Assembly: GCF_030530965.1 (NCBI RefSeq) | Contig: NZ_JAUMTY010000008.1 | Span: 16,403-49,010 of the forward strand | DNA length: 32,608 nucleotides | DNA from: Corynebacterium sp. | GTDB taxonomy: Bacteria; Actinomycetota; Actinomycetes; Mycobacteriales; Mycobacteriaceae | Direction: 5' to 3' | In this document: piece after piece, positions 25,001-32,320 of the stretch | Position numbering within the stretch: the first letter of the stretch is position 1 | How the letters are laid out: the number at the start of each line of letters is the position of its first letter | The notes under the pieces: generated by a model | Database searches by the model: none | Seen by the model: only the letters and a program-made list of their open reading frames with translations | Told to the model about the DNA's origin: nothing | Position numbers and translations under genes: made by a program

Positions 25001-26633
25001 AGGTCATGAGTTTCTCACGGATGGAGTCCAGCGGCGGGTTCGTGACCTGCGCAAACCGCTGCTTGAAGAAGTCGAACAGATACGACGGGTGGTCGGAGAG
25101 CGCCGCGATCGGCGTATCGGTGCCCATCGAACCGATGGCCTCTGCACCATTGAGGGCCATGGGTTTGACGATGATGTCCACGATCTCCTGCGTGAAACCG
25201 AACACACGCTGGCGCAACACGGCCCGGTGGTGAGGCATCCAGTGGTAATCCGCGTCCGGAAGATCCTCCTTGCGCACAAGGTTCTGTGATACCCACTCGC
25301 CATACGGCGCCTGGGACGCGAGGTCAGTTTTGATCTCCTCGTCCGGGACGACGCGGCCTTGGGAGGTGTCCACCAAGAACATCTCGCCCGGCTTCACGCG
25401 GGTGCGTTCCGCCACGTGCTCTGGATCGATAGGCAGGACTCCGGCCTCGGACGCGCCGACGACCAGGCCGTCGTCGGTAATCCAAATACGACCAGGGCGC
25501 AGACCATTGCGGTCCAGAACAGCACCAATCACGGTGCCGTCGGTGAAGACGACGTCGGCGGGGCCGTCCCACGGTTCCATCAGGCACGAGTTGTACTCAT
25601 AAAAGGCGCGGACGTCGTCGGATAAATCAGCGTTGTGCTCCCAGGCTTCCGGGATCATCATGAGCACCGCGTGGGGCAAGGACCGCCCGCCCAGGTGCAG
25701 GAGTTCGAGGGCCTCGTCGAAGCGAGCCGTGTCGGAACCGCCCGGGTCACAGATCGGGAGGACGCGGTCGATGGGGCCCAGCACCTCGGAATCGATGACG
25801 GCTTCGCGGGCGCGCATCCAGTTCTCGTTACCGCGGACCGTGTTGATCTCGCCGTTGTGGGCGACCATGCGGTAGGGGTGGGCCAGCGGCCACGACGGGA
25901 AGGTGTTCGTCGAGAAACGGGAGTGGACCACCGCGATGGCGGACTCCACCTCGGGATCCTGCAGGTCAAGGTAGAATTCCCGCAATTGCGGGGTGGTCAG
26001 CATACCCTTGTAGACAACGGTCCGGGCGGACAACGAGGGGAAATACACGGTGTCCTCGCCCGAGCCGGCGCCAGCACCCTTGCTGCCGAGTTCGCGTTCG
26101 GCGCGTTTGCGGACGAACCACACGGCGCGGTCCAGGTCAATGCCTTCGAGGGGGGTACCGTCGTCCTTGGTTCCCGAAATAAAGACCTGGTGGAACAGCG
26201 GCATCGCGTCCCTGGCCATGGCGCCGATGGATGAATCGTCGACGGGGCAATCACGCCACCCGATGAGCGTTAGGCCTTCTTCTTTAATGATGTCTTCGAC
26301 GTAGCGCACTGCGTCGAGCGCCGCCATGCGGGCAGCTGGCAGCATGGCGATGCCGGTGGCGTACTGGCCGGCGGGTGGGAGTTCAATGTCCTGCTTGGCC
26401 ATTTCACGGCGGTAAAAAGCGTCCGGAATCTGAATCAGGATCCCGGCACCGTCACCGGTGTTTTTCTCAGCACCTGCAGCACCGCGGTGCTCGAGATTAA
26501 CAAGTGCTTGAATTCCTTTGTCGACGATGTCGCGGCTTTTGTCACCGTGCATGTTGGCAACGAACGCGACGCCACAGGCGTCATGCTCAAAGGATGGGTC
26601 GTAGAGACCCTGGCGTGAGGGAACAGTCGTCAT
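22020..26633 (-). CDS. gltB: Glutamate synthase large subunit
   Basis: A 1537-residue enzyme of ammonia assimilation. After a short propeptide of 19 residues, Cys20 in HDACGVAFVANM is the glutamine amidotransferase nucleophile exposed by cleavage. The amidotransferase domain runs to about residue 430, followed by a central domain and the FMN-binding synthase domain with GEGGEDSDR, then AQGAKPGEGGQLP. The 3Fe-4S ligands are Cys1139, Cys1145 and Cys1150 (CIMMRVCHLDTC). The GXGXG repeat domain (for example GSAGNSFGAF, GKGLSGGRIVV) fills the C-terminus. All key residues seen are intact. AAGG seven bases before the ATG is the ribosome-binding site. A promoter with an inverted repeat over its -35 box lies about 90-130 bases upstream. 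Confidence 0.98.
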   Translation of the reverse strand: MTTVPSRQGLYDPSFEHDACGVAFVANMHGDKSRDIVDKGIQALVNLEHRGAAGAEKNTGDGAGILIQIPDAFYRREMAKQDIELPPAGQYATGIAMLPAARMAALDAVRYVEDIIKEEGLTLIGWRDCPVDDSSIGAMARDAMPLFHQVFISGTKDDGTPLEGIDLDRAVWFVRKRAERELGSKGAGAGSGEDTVYFPSLSARTVVYKGMLTTPQLREFYLDLQDPEVESAIAVVHSRFSTNTFPSWPLAHPYRMVAHNGEINTVRGNENWMRAREAVIDSEVLGPIDRVLPICDPGGSDTARFDEALELLHLGGRSLPHAVLMMIPEAWEHNADLSDDVRAFYEYNSCLMEPWDGPADVVFTDGTVIGAVLDRNGLRPGRIWITDDGLVVGASEAGVLPIDPEHVAERTRVKPGEMFLVDTSQGRVVPDEEIKTDLASQAPYGEWVSQNLVRKEDLPDADYHWMPHHRAVLRQRVFGFTQEIVDIIVKPMALNGAEAIGSMGTDTPIAALSDHPSYLFDFFKQRFAQVTNPPLDSIREKLMTSLFTHLGAQRDIMHPDADAAKLIHLDDPILRNRDLARLVHANDGGEFPQFDVAIISGLYAVAHGGRGIQEALRRIRREVSDAIADGKTLIVLSDRESDERFAPIPSLLLTSAVHQHLVRERTRTRASLIVEAGDVREVHDIAMLITFGADAINPYMGFETIDELRKQGSLGDMDLETAFDNYTKAAVKGLLKVMSKMGIAAVASYRGAQLADVVGLNQEFLDEYFTGSFAPIGGVGLEAIAEAVGDRHREAFLPRPEEQAHRELELGGEYKWRREGEYHLFNPETIFTLQHATRTGRYEVFKRYTEKVNNQAKRLATIRGLFKFNPNRPPVDIDEVEPVSAIVKRFSTGAMSYGSISAEAHQTLAIAMNRLGGMSNSGEGGEDSDRFTKDPNGDWRRSAIKQVASGRFGVTSHYLNNCTDIQIKMAQGAKPGEGGQLPPHKVYPWIAEVRITTPGVGLISPPPHHDIYSIEDLAQLIHDLKCANPDARIHVKLVSEQGVGTVAAGVSKAHADVVLISGHDGGTGASPLGSLKHAGAPWELGLAETQQTLLMNGLRDRITVQCDGQLKTGRDVVIAALLGAEEFGFATAPLVVEGCIMMRVCHLDTCPVGVATQNPDLRAKFSGRAEYVVNFFQFIAEEIREYMAELGFRTIDEMVGHSEILGVNREVADRHPDAAKLDLSPIFAQPDSPFMYQDKHCTKKQDHSLDKALDNQIIRDAREVIDAKGECEPLELSYRISNVDRSVGAMVGSEISRVGGADGLREGALTVEFEGSAGNSFGAFLPHGVTLALTGDANDYVGKGLSGGRIVVRPDPHYASAVEKAGRDVSGDIIAGNVIGYGATSGELFVRGTVGERFCVRNSGATAVVEGIGNHGCEYMTGGRVVVLGHVGRNFGAGMSGGIAFLPDDGIPAGQGGIRDRIDTALADIEEPTAEDVAWLDQTVASYREWTGSTTPVGTFVKVMPRDYRRVLTIMESCQAQGRDEAATAEAIMEAVH

Positions 26634-26724
26634 CTGGTCGCCTTTTCGTTCACATGGCTGTAACGAGCCTGGTTAGCCGTGGTCTGTCGGTGAGATCTAC
26701 CACGTGCGGGGTTGTGCACAGTGA

Positions 26725-26753
26725 ATAAGATCAGGGGTCTCGCACGGGGTCAA
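26725..26753 (-). promoter_or_regulatory. Candidate gltBD promoter
   Basis: On the minus strand TTGACC (26753-26748) is followed after 17 bases by TCTTAT (26730-26725). This matches the -35 consensus in five of six bases and the -10 in four of six. The transcript would begin near 26718, giving a leader of about 85 bases before gltB. Confidence 0.55.
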
Positions 26754-26765
26754 CCGTGAGAGACC
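26736..26765. promoter_or_regulatory. 12-bp inverted repeat centred on the gltB -35 box
   Basis: GGTCTCGCACGG (26736-26747) pairs with CCGTGAGAGACC (26754-26765), one mismatch, and the six-base loop is exactly the candidate -35 element. A repressor bound here would block RNA polymerase. It could instead be the lysX terminator, since it lies 170 bases past lysX, but no T-tract follows on the minus strand. Confidence 0.55.
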
Positions 26766-26841
26766 GAGCCCAGTGCTAATGCGACGTGGGCCTTCTCATT
26801 TATTTCAGGGGTAGATTGTTACTTTATCGCAGGAGGCTCAC

Positions 26842-27135
26842 ATGGGTGGTGAACTCCACGTTCTGCCCTACTACCTGTACATCATGAATGTTTCAGCAAT
26901 GTTTCCTAGACGTTTCATGGATGTAGTGGTTATGTCAGCTGTTATCGGGCTTAACAAGCGGGAAGGCCAGCGACTGGCGGATCGTGGACCCCGTAATCAG
27001 CATAACGATGCGGTCCACGCCGATACCCAGACCACCCGTCGGAGGCATACCGAATTCCAACGCACGGAGGAATTCCTCATCCAACTCCATAGCTTCGGGG
27101 TCGCCGCCGGCGGCAAGAAGCGATTGTTCCTCTAA
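26842..27135 (+). other. Doubtful plus-strand frame with a strong ribosome-binding site
   Basis: A perfect AGGAGG sits five bases before an ATG that opens a 97-codon frame. The first 31 codons lie in the gltB-lysX gap and encode a hydrophobic start (YYLYIMNVSAMF, FMDVVVMSAVIG). The remainder runs antisense through the end of lysX and reads as low-quality Arg/His-rich protein. I saw no good promoter. It may be a small gene, a relic of one cut by rearrangement, or chance. Confidence 0.2.
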
Positions 27136-30100
27136 CCGCTGACGCTGATCAATAGGATCGGTCAGCTCCGAGTACGCAGTACCCAGTTCGACGCCCCACG
27201 CCACGAGGTCCCAGCGCTCCGTTAACCCCGGCTTACTGCGGTGCCGACGCGTCAACGGAGACACGGACACCGGGAAGTCCTTATAAAACGTGGGGAATGT
27301 CGTCCGCGACTCCACGAATTCGTCGTAGAGCTCTTCGATAATGGTGCCGTCGTCAGCGTCTGGGCGCAGAGGCATGCCCGCCCGTTCCATCAGGGCATCT
27401 AATTCTTCGCGTGGCGTGTCCACCGAAATAACCGGGCCGTCCCAGATTCCGTCCGCCCGCGCGCCCTCGGTAATGGCGTCGAGCACGGATTTCACGGGCC
27501 ACTCGCCAGAAATGTCGACCATGCTGCCGTCGGGTGCCGTCACGACGGGTTTCCCATGCACCGCGGTGGCCGCGTTCACAATGAGCTCATGAGTCAAGGT
27601 CATCATCGTTTCGTAGTCGCCGTGGGCGTCGTACGCTTCCAATGATGTGAACTCCGGGTTGTGAGTGGCATCGACGCCTTCGTTGCGGAACTCGCGGCCC
27701 AGCTCGAAGACACGATCCACTCCGCCACACATGAGCCGCTTCAAGAACAACTCGGGGGCGATGCGGAGATACAAGTTCATGTTGTACGCGTTGATGTGCG
27801 TAATAAACGGCCGTGCATTCGCGCCACCATGGATGGGCTGCAAAATGGGGGTTTCCGCCTCCAAGTAGCCCGAACTGTGCAGGTCGCACCTCATCGAGTG
27901 CAGCACAGCGGACCTCGCCGTCAACGCCCGGCGCGACTCAGCGTTAACGGTCAGGTCGATGTGCCGGGACCGCACCCGCGCTTCAGGGTCGGTAAGCCCA
28001 TCAGTTTTGTTGGGCAACGGGTGCAAGGATTTCGCTTCAAATCGGATACTGTCGGCCAGAAGCGACGGCTCGCCCTTCCGCGAGACACCCTTTTCGCCCT
28101 CAACGCGAATAATGTCGGCAAGGTCAAGATCTTTGCGCCAGGCCTCATAATCGCTGCACCGAGCTTGTTCGACGATCACCTGTGTGTCGCCCGACCAGTC
28201 ATGGAGCTGGAGGAACATGACGCCACCGAAGTCGCGCCGGGCAATGATACGGCCGGAAATGGAGGCCGCAACACCGTCATCCATGCCGGCGATCTGCGCA
28301 CAGGTATGCGTCGGGCGGACTGCAGTGGGCCACGGGCTCAGCCCTTCATCGCGCAAACGCTGGGCTTTTTCCAGGCGCACTTTGACTTGTTCCGAACGAC
28401 GGTGGTGCACTGCGCGCCCGGCACGGGCCTCCTCCATGAGGCGAGGTGCGAGCTCGAGCGCTTCGGCAGCGCCTTCTCGTTTCACCGATCCGACGGGGGT
28501 TAGTGGGGGTTTGCGTCGCGACAGGGGCGCGGGCACGAACCCTTCAACGATGCCGGACACCAGTCCGACGCGGGCGATGGCGCGGTTATCTTTGAAACAG
28601 ATGTACCGGGGCGCCCAGGTGGGGTTGTATTTTTCGTTGGATCGGTAGAGCGCTTCCATCTGCCACCATCGCGACAGGAAGACCAGGAGGCTCCTCCACA
28701 GGCGCATGACGGGGCCGGTGCCGAGTTCGTGGGCCGTCGCAAAGACCTGGCGGAACATGGCGAAGTTCAGTGAGATTCGTGTGACTCCGACGTCTAGTCC
28801 GGCATTGCAGAGCTCCGACACCATGATTTCCACGGTGCCATTGGGTGAGTCGGGTGACCGACGCATGAGGTCCAGCGAGACTCCGGTGCGCCCCCACGGG
28901 GAGAAGGAGAGTTCGCCGACGCGTCGGGCCACACCGGTGGGTGAATGGTGGGCGTCTTGGATGGCCTCGACCAGGAGGTTATTGGAATCGGCCGGATCCC
29001 CCAGGCGCGAGAGTGCCATAGAGAAGCCACGTTCGTTGTTGGTGTCGCGCCATGCGTCGGCGTCACGCTGGACGCTGGCCATCTCTTCATCGGTGAGTTC
29101 TCCGTGGCGACGGATCCGCACGGTCACGCCTGCTCGTCGCGCCCGAGCGACGGCCTGTCGCACTGCTTTAAACTCGGGCTGACTCAGTGAGAAGCTGTCG
29201 GTGTAGATGATGGCTTCGTCACCCAACCGGAGGGTTTGTAGTCCGTGGGATGAATAACAGTGCGCGCCCCGATCGGATGCCCCCATCACCGCCGGGGTCC
29301 ACCCGTACATCACGGCCTGGTGAAGCCACGCATCCACGGCTTGATCCCAGGCAGCGGGGTTGCCGATGGGATCTCCCGACGCGATACAAACACCCAGTTC
29401 GACGCGATACGTGACCGCTGCCCGCCCATCGGGAGAATAAATGACAGATTTGTCGCGGCGCGTCGCGAAGTAGGCCAGGGAATCGTCCTCTCCCCAGCGG
29501 GCGATCATGGCGCGAATGGCTGTCTCGTCGTCGGGAGTAAGAGCATTATTGTCGCGCTGGCTGCGGAACAGGGTCCACACGGACAGGAGGAACACGATCG
29601 CACTGGCCAGGGTGATGACAAATGACACGATCCATTCCGGGTGGCCGCCGAAGAACTTTTGGTCGACCAACGAGAAGGCAAAGGACTTGTTGAGAACCCA
29701 TTGCAGACGATTACCGCGGGACAGGGTGTGCGGGAACAGTTCGACGAGTAACCAACCACTGGCGGTGACCAGGCCTTCCCCGATGACGTAGACCGCGAGG
29801 GCCTTTCTGATGGCCGCGTGCCGTGTGCGCGCCGGGAAGGCGGAGCGGGTAGCCAGGAGGCCGATGAGCATGATTGCTTGGACGATGAATCCCACGTTGA
29901 GTTCAACCGTCGTAACCGTGCTGCCGGTGTCGTAGCCGTTGACACCCAGCACGAAGAGCAGGATGTTCTCGATGTTCAGGATCACCAGGAGAATAACGCT
30001 GACCCACCAGGCCAGGCGTTTGCGGGCGAGAATCGCTCCTGCCAGCAGGCCCAGGGCGAGGGCCCATGATATTGAGACCTCTGGCATGGGGAGGATCACG

Positions 30101-30273
30101 TAGTCGAAGAATTCCCGGATGCTCTGCAGCTGATGCCGGACCGGCCTGACCGCGCTGAACAGTAGCGCGATGAAGGAATACACAGCGAGCAAGGTGCCAA
30201 AAAACGGCGGGAATCTTTTGATAAACGTGGCGAACACAGTCTTATCTTGCACCCGCCCTGAACCTGTAGCCAT
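26935..30273 (-). CDS. lysX: Bifunctional lysylphosphatidylglycerol synthase / lysyl-tRNA synthetase
   Basis: Charges tRNA with lysine and transfers the lysine to phosphatidylglycerol, reducing the negative charge of the membrane and raising resistance to cationic peptides. The N-terminal part (about residues 20-245) has seven or so membrane helices. The DUF2156-type transferase domain follows to about 580 (SLAYFATRRDKS, SGDPIGNP, RSNEKYNPTWAPRY). After a linker near 588-625 comes the synthetase: an OB-fold around 668-760, motif 2 FRNEGVDATHNPEF near 861, and motif 3 GLGIGVDRIVML near 1080. Length (1112) is close to the mycobacterial protein (about 1170). AGGGGA six bases before the ATG supports the start. 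It follows the methyltransferase gene by about 70 bp. Confidence 0.97.
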   Translation of the reverse strand: MATGSGRVQDKTVFATFIKRFPPFFGTLLAVYSFIALLFSAVRPVRHQLQSIREFFDYVILPMPEVSISWALALGLLAGAILARKRLAWWVSVILLVILNIENILLFVLGVNGYDTGSTVTTVELNVGFIVQAIMLIGLLATRSAFPARTRHAAIRKALAVYVIGEGLVTASGWLLVELFPHTLSRGNRLQWVLNKSFAFSLVDQKFFGGHPEWIVSFVITLASAIVFLLSVWTLFRSQRDNNALTPDDETAIRAMIARWGEDDSLAYFATRRDKSVIYSPDGRAAVTYRVELGVCIASGDPIGNPAAWDQAVDAWLHQAVMYGWTPAVMGASDRGAHCYSSHGLQTLRLGDEAIIYTDSFSLSQPEFKAVRQAVARARRAGVTVRIRRHGELTDEEMASVQRDADAWRDTNNERGFSMALSRLGDPADSNNLLVEAIQDAHHSPTGVARRVGELSFSPWGRTGVSLDLMRRSPDSPNGTVEIMVSELCNAGLDVGVTRISLNFAMFRQVFATAHELGTGPVMRLWRSLLVFLSRWWQMEALYRSNEKYNPTWAPRYICFKDNRAIARVGLVSGIVEGFVPAPLSRRKPPLTPVGSVKREGAAEALELAPRLMEEARAGRAVHHRRSEQVKVRLEKAQRLRDEGLSPWPTAVRPTHTCAQIAGMDDGVAASISGRIIARRDFGGVMFLQLHDWSGDTQVIVEQARCSDYEAWRKDLDLADIIRVEGEKGVSRKGEPSLLADSIRFEAKSLHPLPNKTDGLTDPEARVRSRHIDLTVNAESRRALTARSAVLHSMRCDLHSSGYLEAETPILQPIHGGANARPFITHINAYNMNLYLRIAPELFLKRLMCGGVDRVFELGREFRNEGVDATHNPEFTSLEAYDAHGDYETMMTLTHELIVNAATAVHGKPVVTAPDGSMVDISGEWPVKSVLDAITEGARADGIWDGPVISVDTPREELDALMERAGMPLRPDADDGTIIEELYDEFVESRTTFPTFYKDFPVSVSPLTRRHRSKPGLTERWDLVAWGVELGTAYSELTDPIDQRQRLEEQSLLAAGGDPEAMELDEEFLRALEFGMPPTGGLGIGVDRIVMLITGSTIRQSLAFPLVKPDNS

Positions 30274-30342
30274 AGAATTGTCCCCTAATATCCTGTGATT
30301 TCCTTGTGAGACTACCAGTCGTTGGCGCGTACCTATGATTGG

Positions 30343-30975
30343 TCAGTGAAACTGCGTTTCTTGCCGACGACCGAGTTCCTGGAAGTCGACCTTCCCATTG
30401 GCAGTAAAGGGGACGCCTTCCCTTTCGAGTAGCTGTTGTTTGAGGACGAGCCCGCGAGCCCCTCCCATGTAGCCGCCGAGAGAACCCCCGGCTGCGACGA
30501 CCCGGTGGCAGGGAATGAAGAGCTGAATGGGGTTTGTTCTGCATACTGATCCGACTGCGCGCGCTGCTCGCGGCCGGCCGGCAGCTTCTGCCAATTCGCC
30601 GTATGTGAGCACGTCACCGGGCGAAATCTGGGCCATTTCTTCGCGCACGGATTTCGTGAACTCGGTGGGATCATCCTCGACGTCGAGCGGGAGGGTAAAC
30701 GCTTGCCTTGTTCCGCTGAAGTACTCGTCGAGCTGCTCGCCGATCTGTGTCAAGAGGTGGCGTTGGGCTTCACTCATGTCCGACGTGGCAGCGGGATCAG
30801 CGATGTCTGGATCTGTGGTGCCCGGATCCATGATGTAATGCGACGCCACGATGGCGTGGTTGTTGATTGTGACGTCGATATTGCCGAATGGTGTGGGGAA
30901 ACGTTGTGTCCGATAGGTCCGGTCGCCGCGTTCGTCGCGACGTTCAGTGGGGCCGTCGCTGTATTCGGCGGGCAT
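30343..30975 (-). CDS. ogt: Methylated-DNA--protein-cysteine S-methyltransferase
   Basis: Repairs O6-alkylguanine in DNA by moving the alkyl group onto its own cysteine. The active-site block IPCHRVVAAGGSLGGY has the reactive Cys at residue 156 counted from the ATG at 30975. The helix-turn-helix that grips DNA is TYGELAEAAGRPRAARAVGS with NP downstream (RTNPIQ). The 210-residue length is longer than the usual 165-180 because of a polar N-terminus and an inserted PGTTDPDIADPAA stretch. The start at 30975 is supported by GGAG seven bases upstream; an ATG at 30996 lacks this but has TATCGT seven bases before it and could be leaderless. Likely cotranscribed with lysX. Confidence 0.92.
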   Translation of the reverse strand: MPAEYSDGPTERRDERGDRTYRTQRFPTPFGNIDVTINNHAIVASHYIMDPGTTDPDIADPAATSDMSEAQRHLLTQIGEQLDEYFSGTRQAFTLPLDVEDDPTEFTKSVREEMAQISPGDVLTYGELAEAAGRPRAARAVGSVCRTNPIQLFIPCHRVVAAGGSLGGYMGGARGLVLKQQLLEREGVPFTANGKVDFQELGRRQETQFH

Positions 30976-31018
30976 GGATGTGCTCCGGTGGTTCATGGGG
31001 ACAACGATAGCGGGTAGT

Positions 31019-31058
31019 AAAAAACCGGGTTACCAGCGCATCTGCGCTCATAACCCGG
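31019..31058 (-). terminator. Strong Rho-independent terminator after the CsbD-like gene
   Basis: CCGGGTTA (31025-31032) pairs with TAACCCGG (31051-31058), and inside it AGCGCA (31035-31040) pairs with TGCGCT (31043-31048) around a two-base tip. On the minus strand the stem is followed by six T residues. It ends the CsbD-like transcript 40 bases past its stop. Confidence 0.88.
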
Positions 31059-31098
31059 CTCTGAAATCGGTTAGGACCTCAAAGGGTAAGTCCCCGAC

Positions 31099-31290
31099 TT
31101 ACTTGTCTTTGTTGAGGAACTCGGAGGCCTTGTCTTTCAGGTCCTCGATGCCCTGCTTGATCTTGGACTCGGCCTGATCGCCTTTGCCTTCAGCCTTGAG
31201 GTCTTTGTTGTCAGTAACGTCACCGGCAGCTTCTTTGGCCTTTCCGCCAAATTCGTCTGCCTTGTTCTTAATGTCGTCAGAAATACCCAT
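31099..31290 (-). CDS. CsbD-family stress protein
   Basis: A highly charged, hydrophilic protein of 63 residues with the CsbD pattern: an N-terminal KNKADEFGGKAKEAAGDVTDNKDLKAEGKGDQ core and an amphipathic Lys/Glu-rich tail. CsbD proteins are induced by general stress (SigB in Bacillus); their biochemical role is not established. The ATG at 31290 is fixed by AAGGAG six bases upstream; the frame extends to 31338 but without a comparable site. The gene is monocistronic, bounded by a strong terminator on the left. Confidence 0.88.
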   Translation of the reverse strand: MGISDDIKNKADEFGGKAKEAAGDVTDNKDLKAEGKGDQAESKIKQGIEDLKDKASEFLNKDK

Positions 31291-31624
31291 AGGCTTCTCC
31301 TTCTGTTCTAGCTTTGCGACGCAACGAGCGGCATCCATGTCGGGTAACCCGCGCTCATAAGAACGGGGTTGTGATATCGCGACGTGGCCACCGTCGTCAG
31401 TTGTCTGCGTGGATAACTCCCGCAGGCGGACGACGGTGATGGCTCGCTCGTGTGCACATCGCCTAACAACATGACACTTTACTACGGATTTCGCACCACT
31501 GGTGGTTGCCAGACATTTCCTACGAACTTGTGACCATTTCGGTACCTAAGCAGGTGGCGCACCGTTCCGACAACCGAGGCAACCAGAGGCGACCGGGACA
31601 ACCGCGTCTGCCGAGATGCAGGTT
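31291..31624. other. 334-bp gene-free gap with a large nested stem-loop
   Basis: CACCGTCGTC (31389-31398) pairs perfectly with GACGACGGTG (31429-31438), and inside it CTGCG (31405-31409) pairs with CGCAG (31421-31425). This could end the transcarboxylase operon, 190 bases past its last stop, or regulate csbD. An ACCAC-TG-GTGGT palindrome also occurs around 31496-31507. No open frame here looks like a gene. Confidence 0.5.
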
Positions 31625-31996
31625 TTAGTCCCCGATCTCCAGCAGAGACTGCCCACCCTGAACGGCGTCGCCGGGTTGCACGTGAAGTGCGGTGACGGTG
31701 CCGTCGTTGGGGGCTGTAATTTCGGTTTCCATCTTCATGGCTTCAAGAACGACGATCACTTCGCCGGCCGTAATGGCTTGGCCTTCCTCAACAAGCACCT
31801 TGCTGACGGAACCAGCCAGGGGTGCCGTGACCGAATTGGCACTGACACCCTGGACAGATGACGTGGTCGGCGCGGTGGGGGTTGGCCCGTTGCTGTTGCC
31901 ACCAGTGATGATGGTGCCGAGTGTGGGGCGTTCTTCGTGTTCAACTTCTACGTCCACGGAATAGGGGACGCCGTTGACGGTAACTGTCAGTTTCAT
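31625..31996 (-). CDS. Biotin carrier subunit of methylmalonyl-CoA/propionyl-CoA transcarboxylase or decarboxylase
   Basis: A 123-residue protein that carries carboxyl groups on biotin between enzyme active sites. The C-terminal lipoyl/biotinyl domain starts TAPLAGSVSKVLVEEGQ and holds the biotinylation site EAMKM with Lys88. The N-terminus MKLTVTVNGVPYSVDVEVE and the Pro/Thr/Gly-rich linker at about 33-55 closely follow the 1.3S subunit of Propionibacterium transcarboxylase. AAGGAA upstream is the ribosome-binding site. It is the last gene of a three-gene run on the minus strand with the epsilon-like protein and carboxyltransferase. The 5S (pyruvate) carboxyltransferase subunit is not in view. 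Confidence 0.9.
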   Translation of the reverse strand: MKLTVTVNGVPYSVDVEVEHEERPTLGTIITGGNSNGPTPTAPTTSSVQGVSANSVTAPLAGSVSKVLVEEGQAITAGEVIVVLEAMKMETEITAPNDGTVTALHVQPGDAVQGGQSLLEIGD

Positions 31997-32022
31997 TCTT
32001 TCGGGTTCCTTCTATTCGTGGC

Positions 32023-32310
32023 TTATTGCCATTTCGCCTTGTGCTGAACTGCCTGCCGACCTTGCTGTGACCAGCTGCGATGGCGCAAGAAGTGAACTGC
32101 ACGCACGGTTCCGCGGTTACCCATGTAGGCGGATACGGCCGCACTGATCGCAATCAAGACATCTTCAGGAATTTCCTCGTCAGAGCGTTGCTTCAGTGCC
32201 GCAACTTCGTTTTCCAGCTTGGTGACGTTGCGGGAGAGCTTCTCCACCTGGTTGGACAGGCGAGCCAACAACTGACTGAGTTCAGCAGAGGATGCATTGT
32301 CTGTATTCAT
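32023..32310 (-). CDS. Small coiled-coil subunit of acyl-CoA carboxylase/transcarboxylase (epsilon-like)
   Basis: The protein has 95 residues from the ATG at 32310, fixed by GGAG four bases upstream and by the position 8 bases after the carboxyltransferase stop. Residues 10-45 form a heptad-like coiled coil (LLARLSNQVEKLSRNVTKLENEVAALK). The C-terminal half, EDVLIAISAAVSAYMGNRGTV followed by a WSQQGRQAV stretch, resembles the unnamed small protein found between 12S and 1.3S genes in propionibacteria. The gene order here is the same. It probably assembles or stabilises the complex; I know of no catalytic role. Confidence 0.72.
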   Translation of the reverse strand: MNTDNASSAELSQLLARLSNQVEKLSRNVTKLENEVAALKQRSDEEIPEDVLIAISAAVSAYMGNRGTVRAVHFLRHRSWSQQGRQAVQHKAKWQ

Positions 32311-32320
32311 GCTTCTCCGA

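Noticed and set aside
26634..26934. AmtR or similar nitrogen-control box upstream of gltB
   Set aside because: I read both strands for the CTAT-N6-ATAG type pattern and found none.
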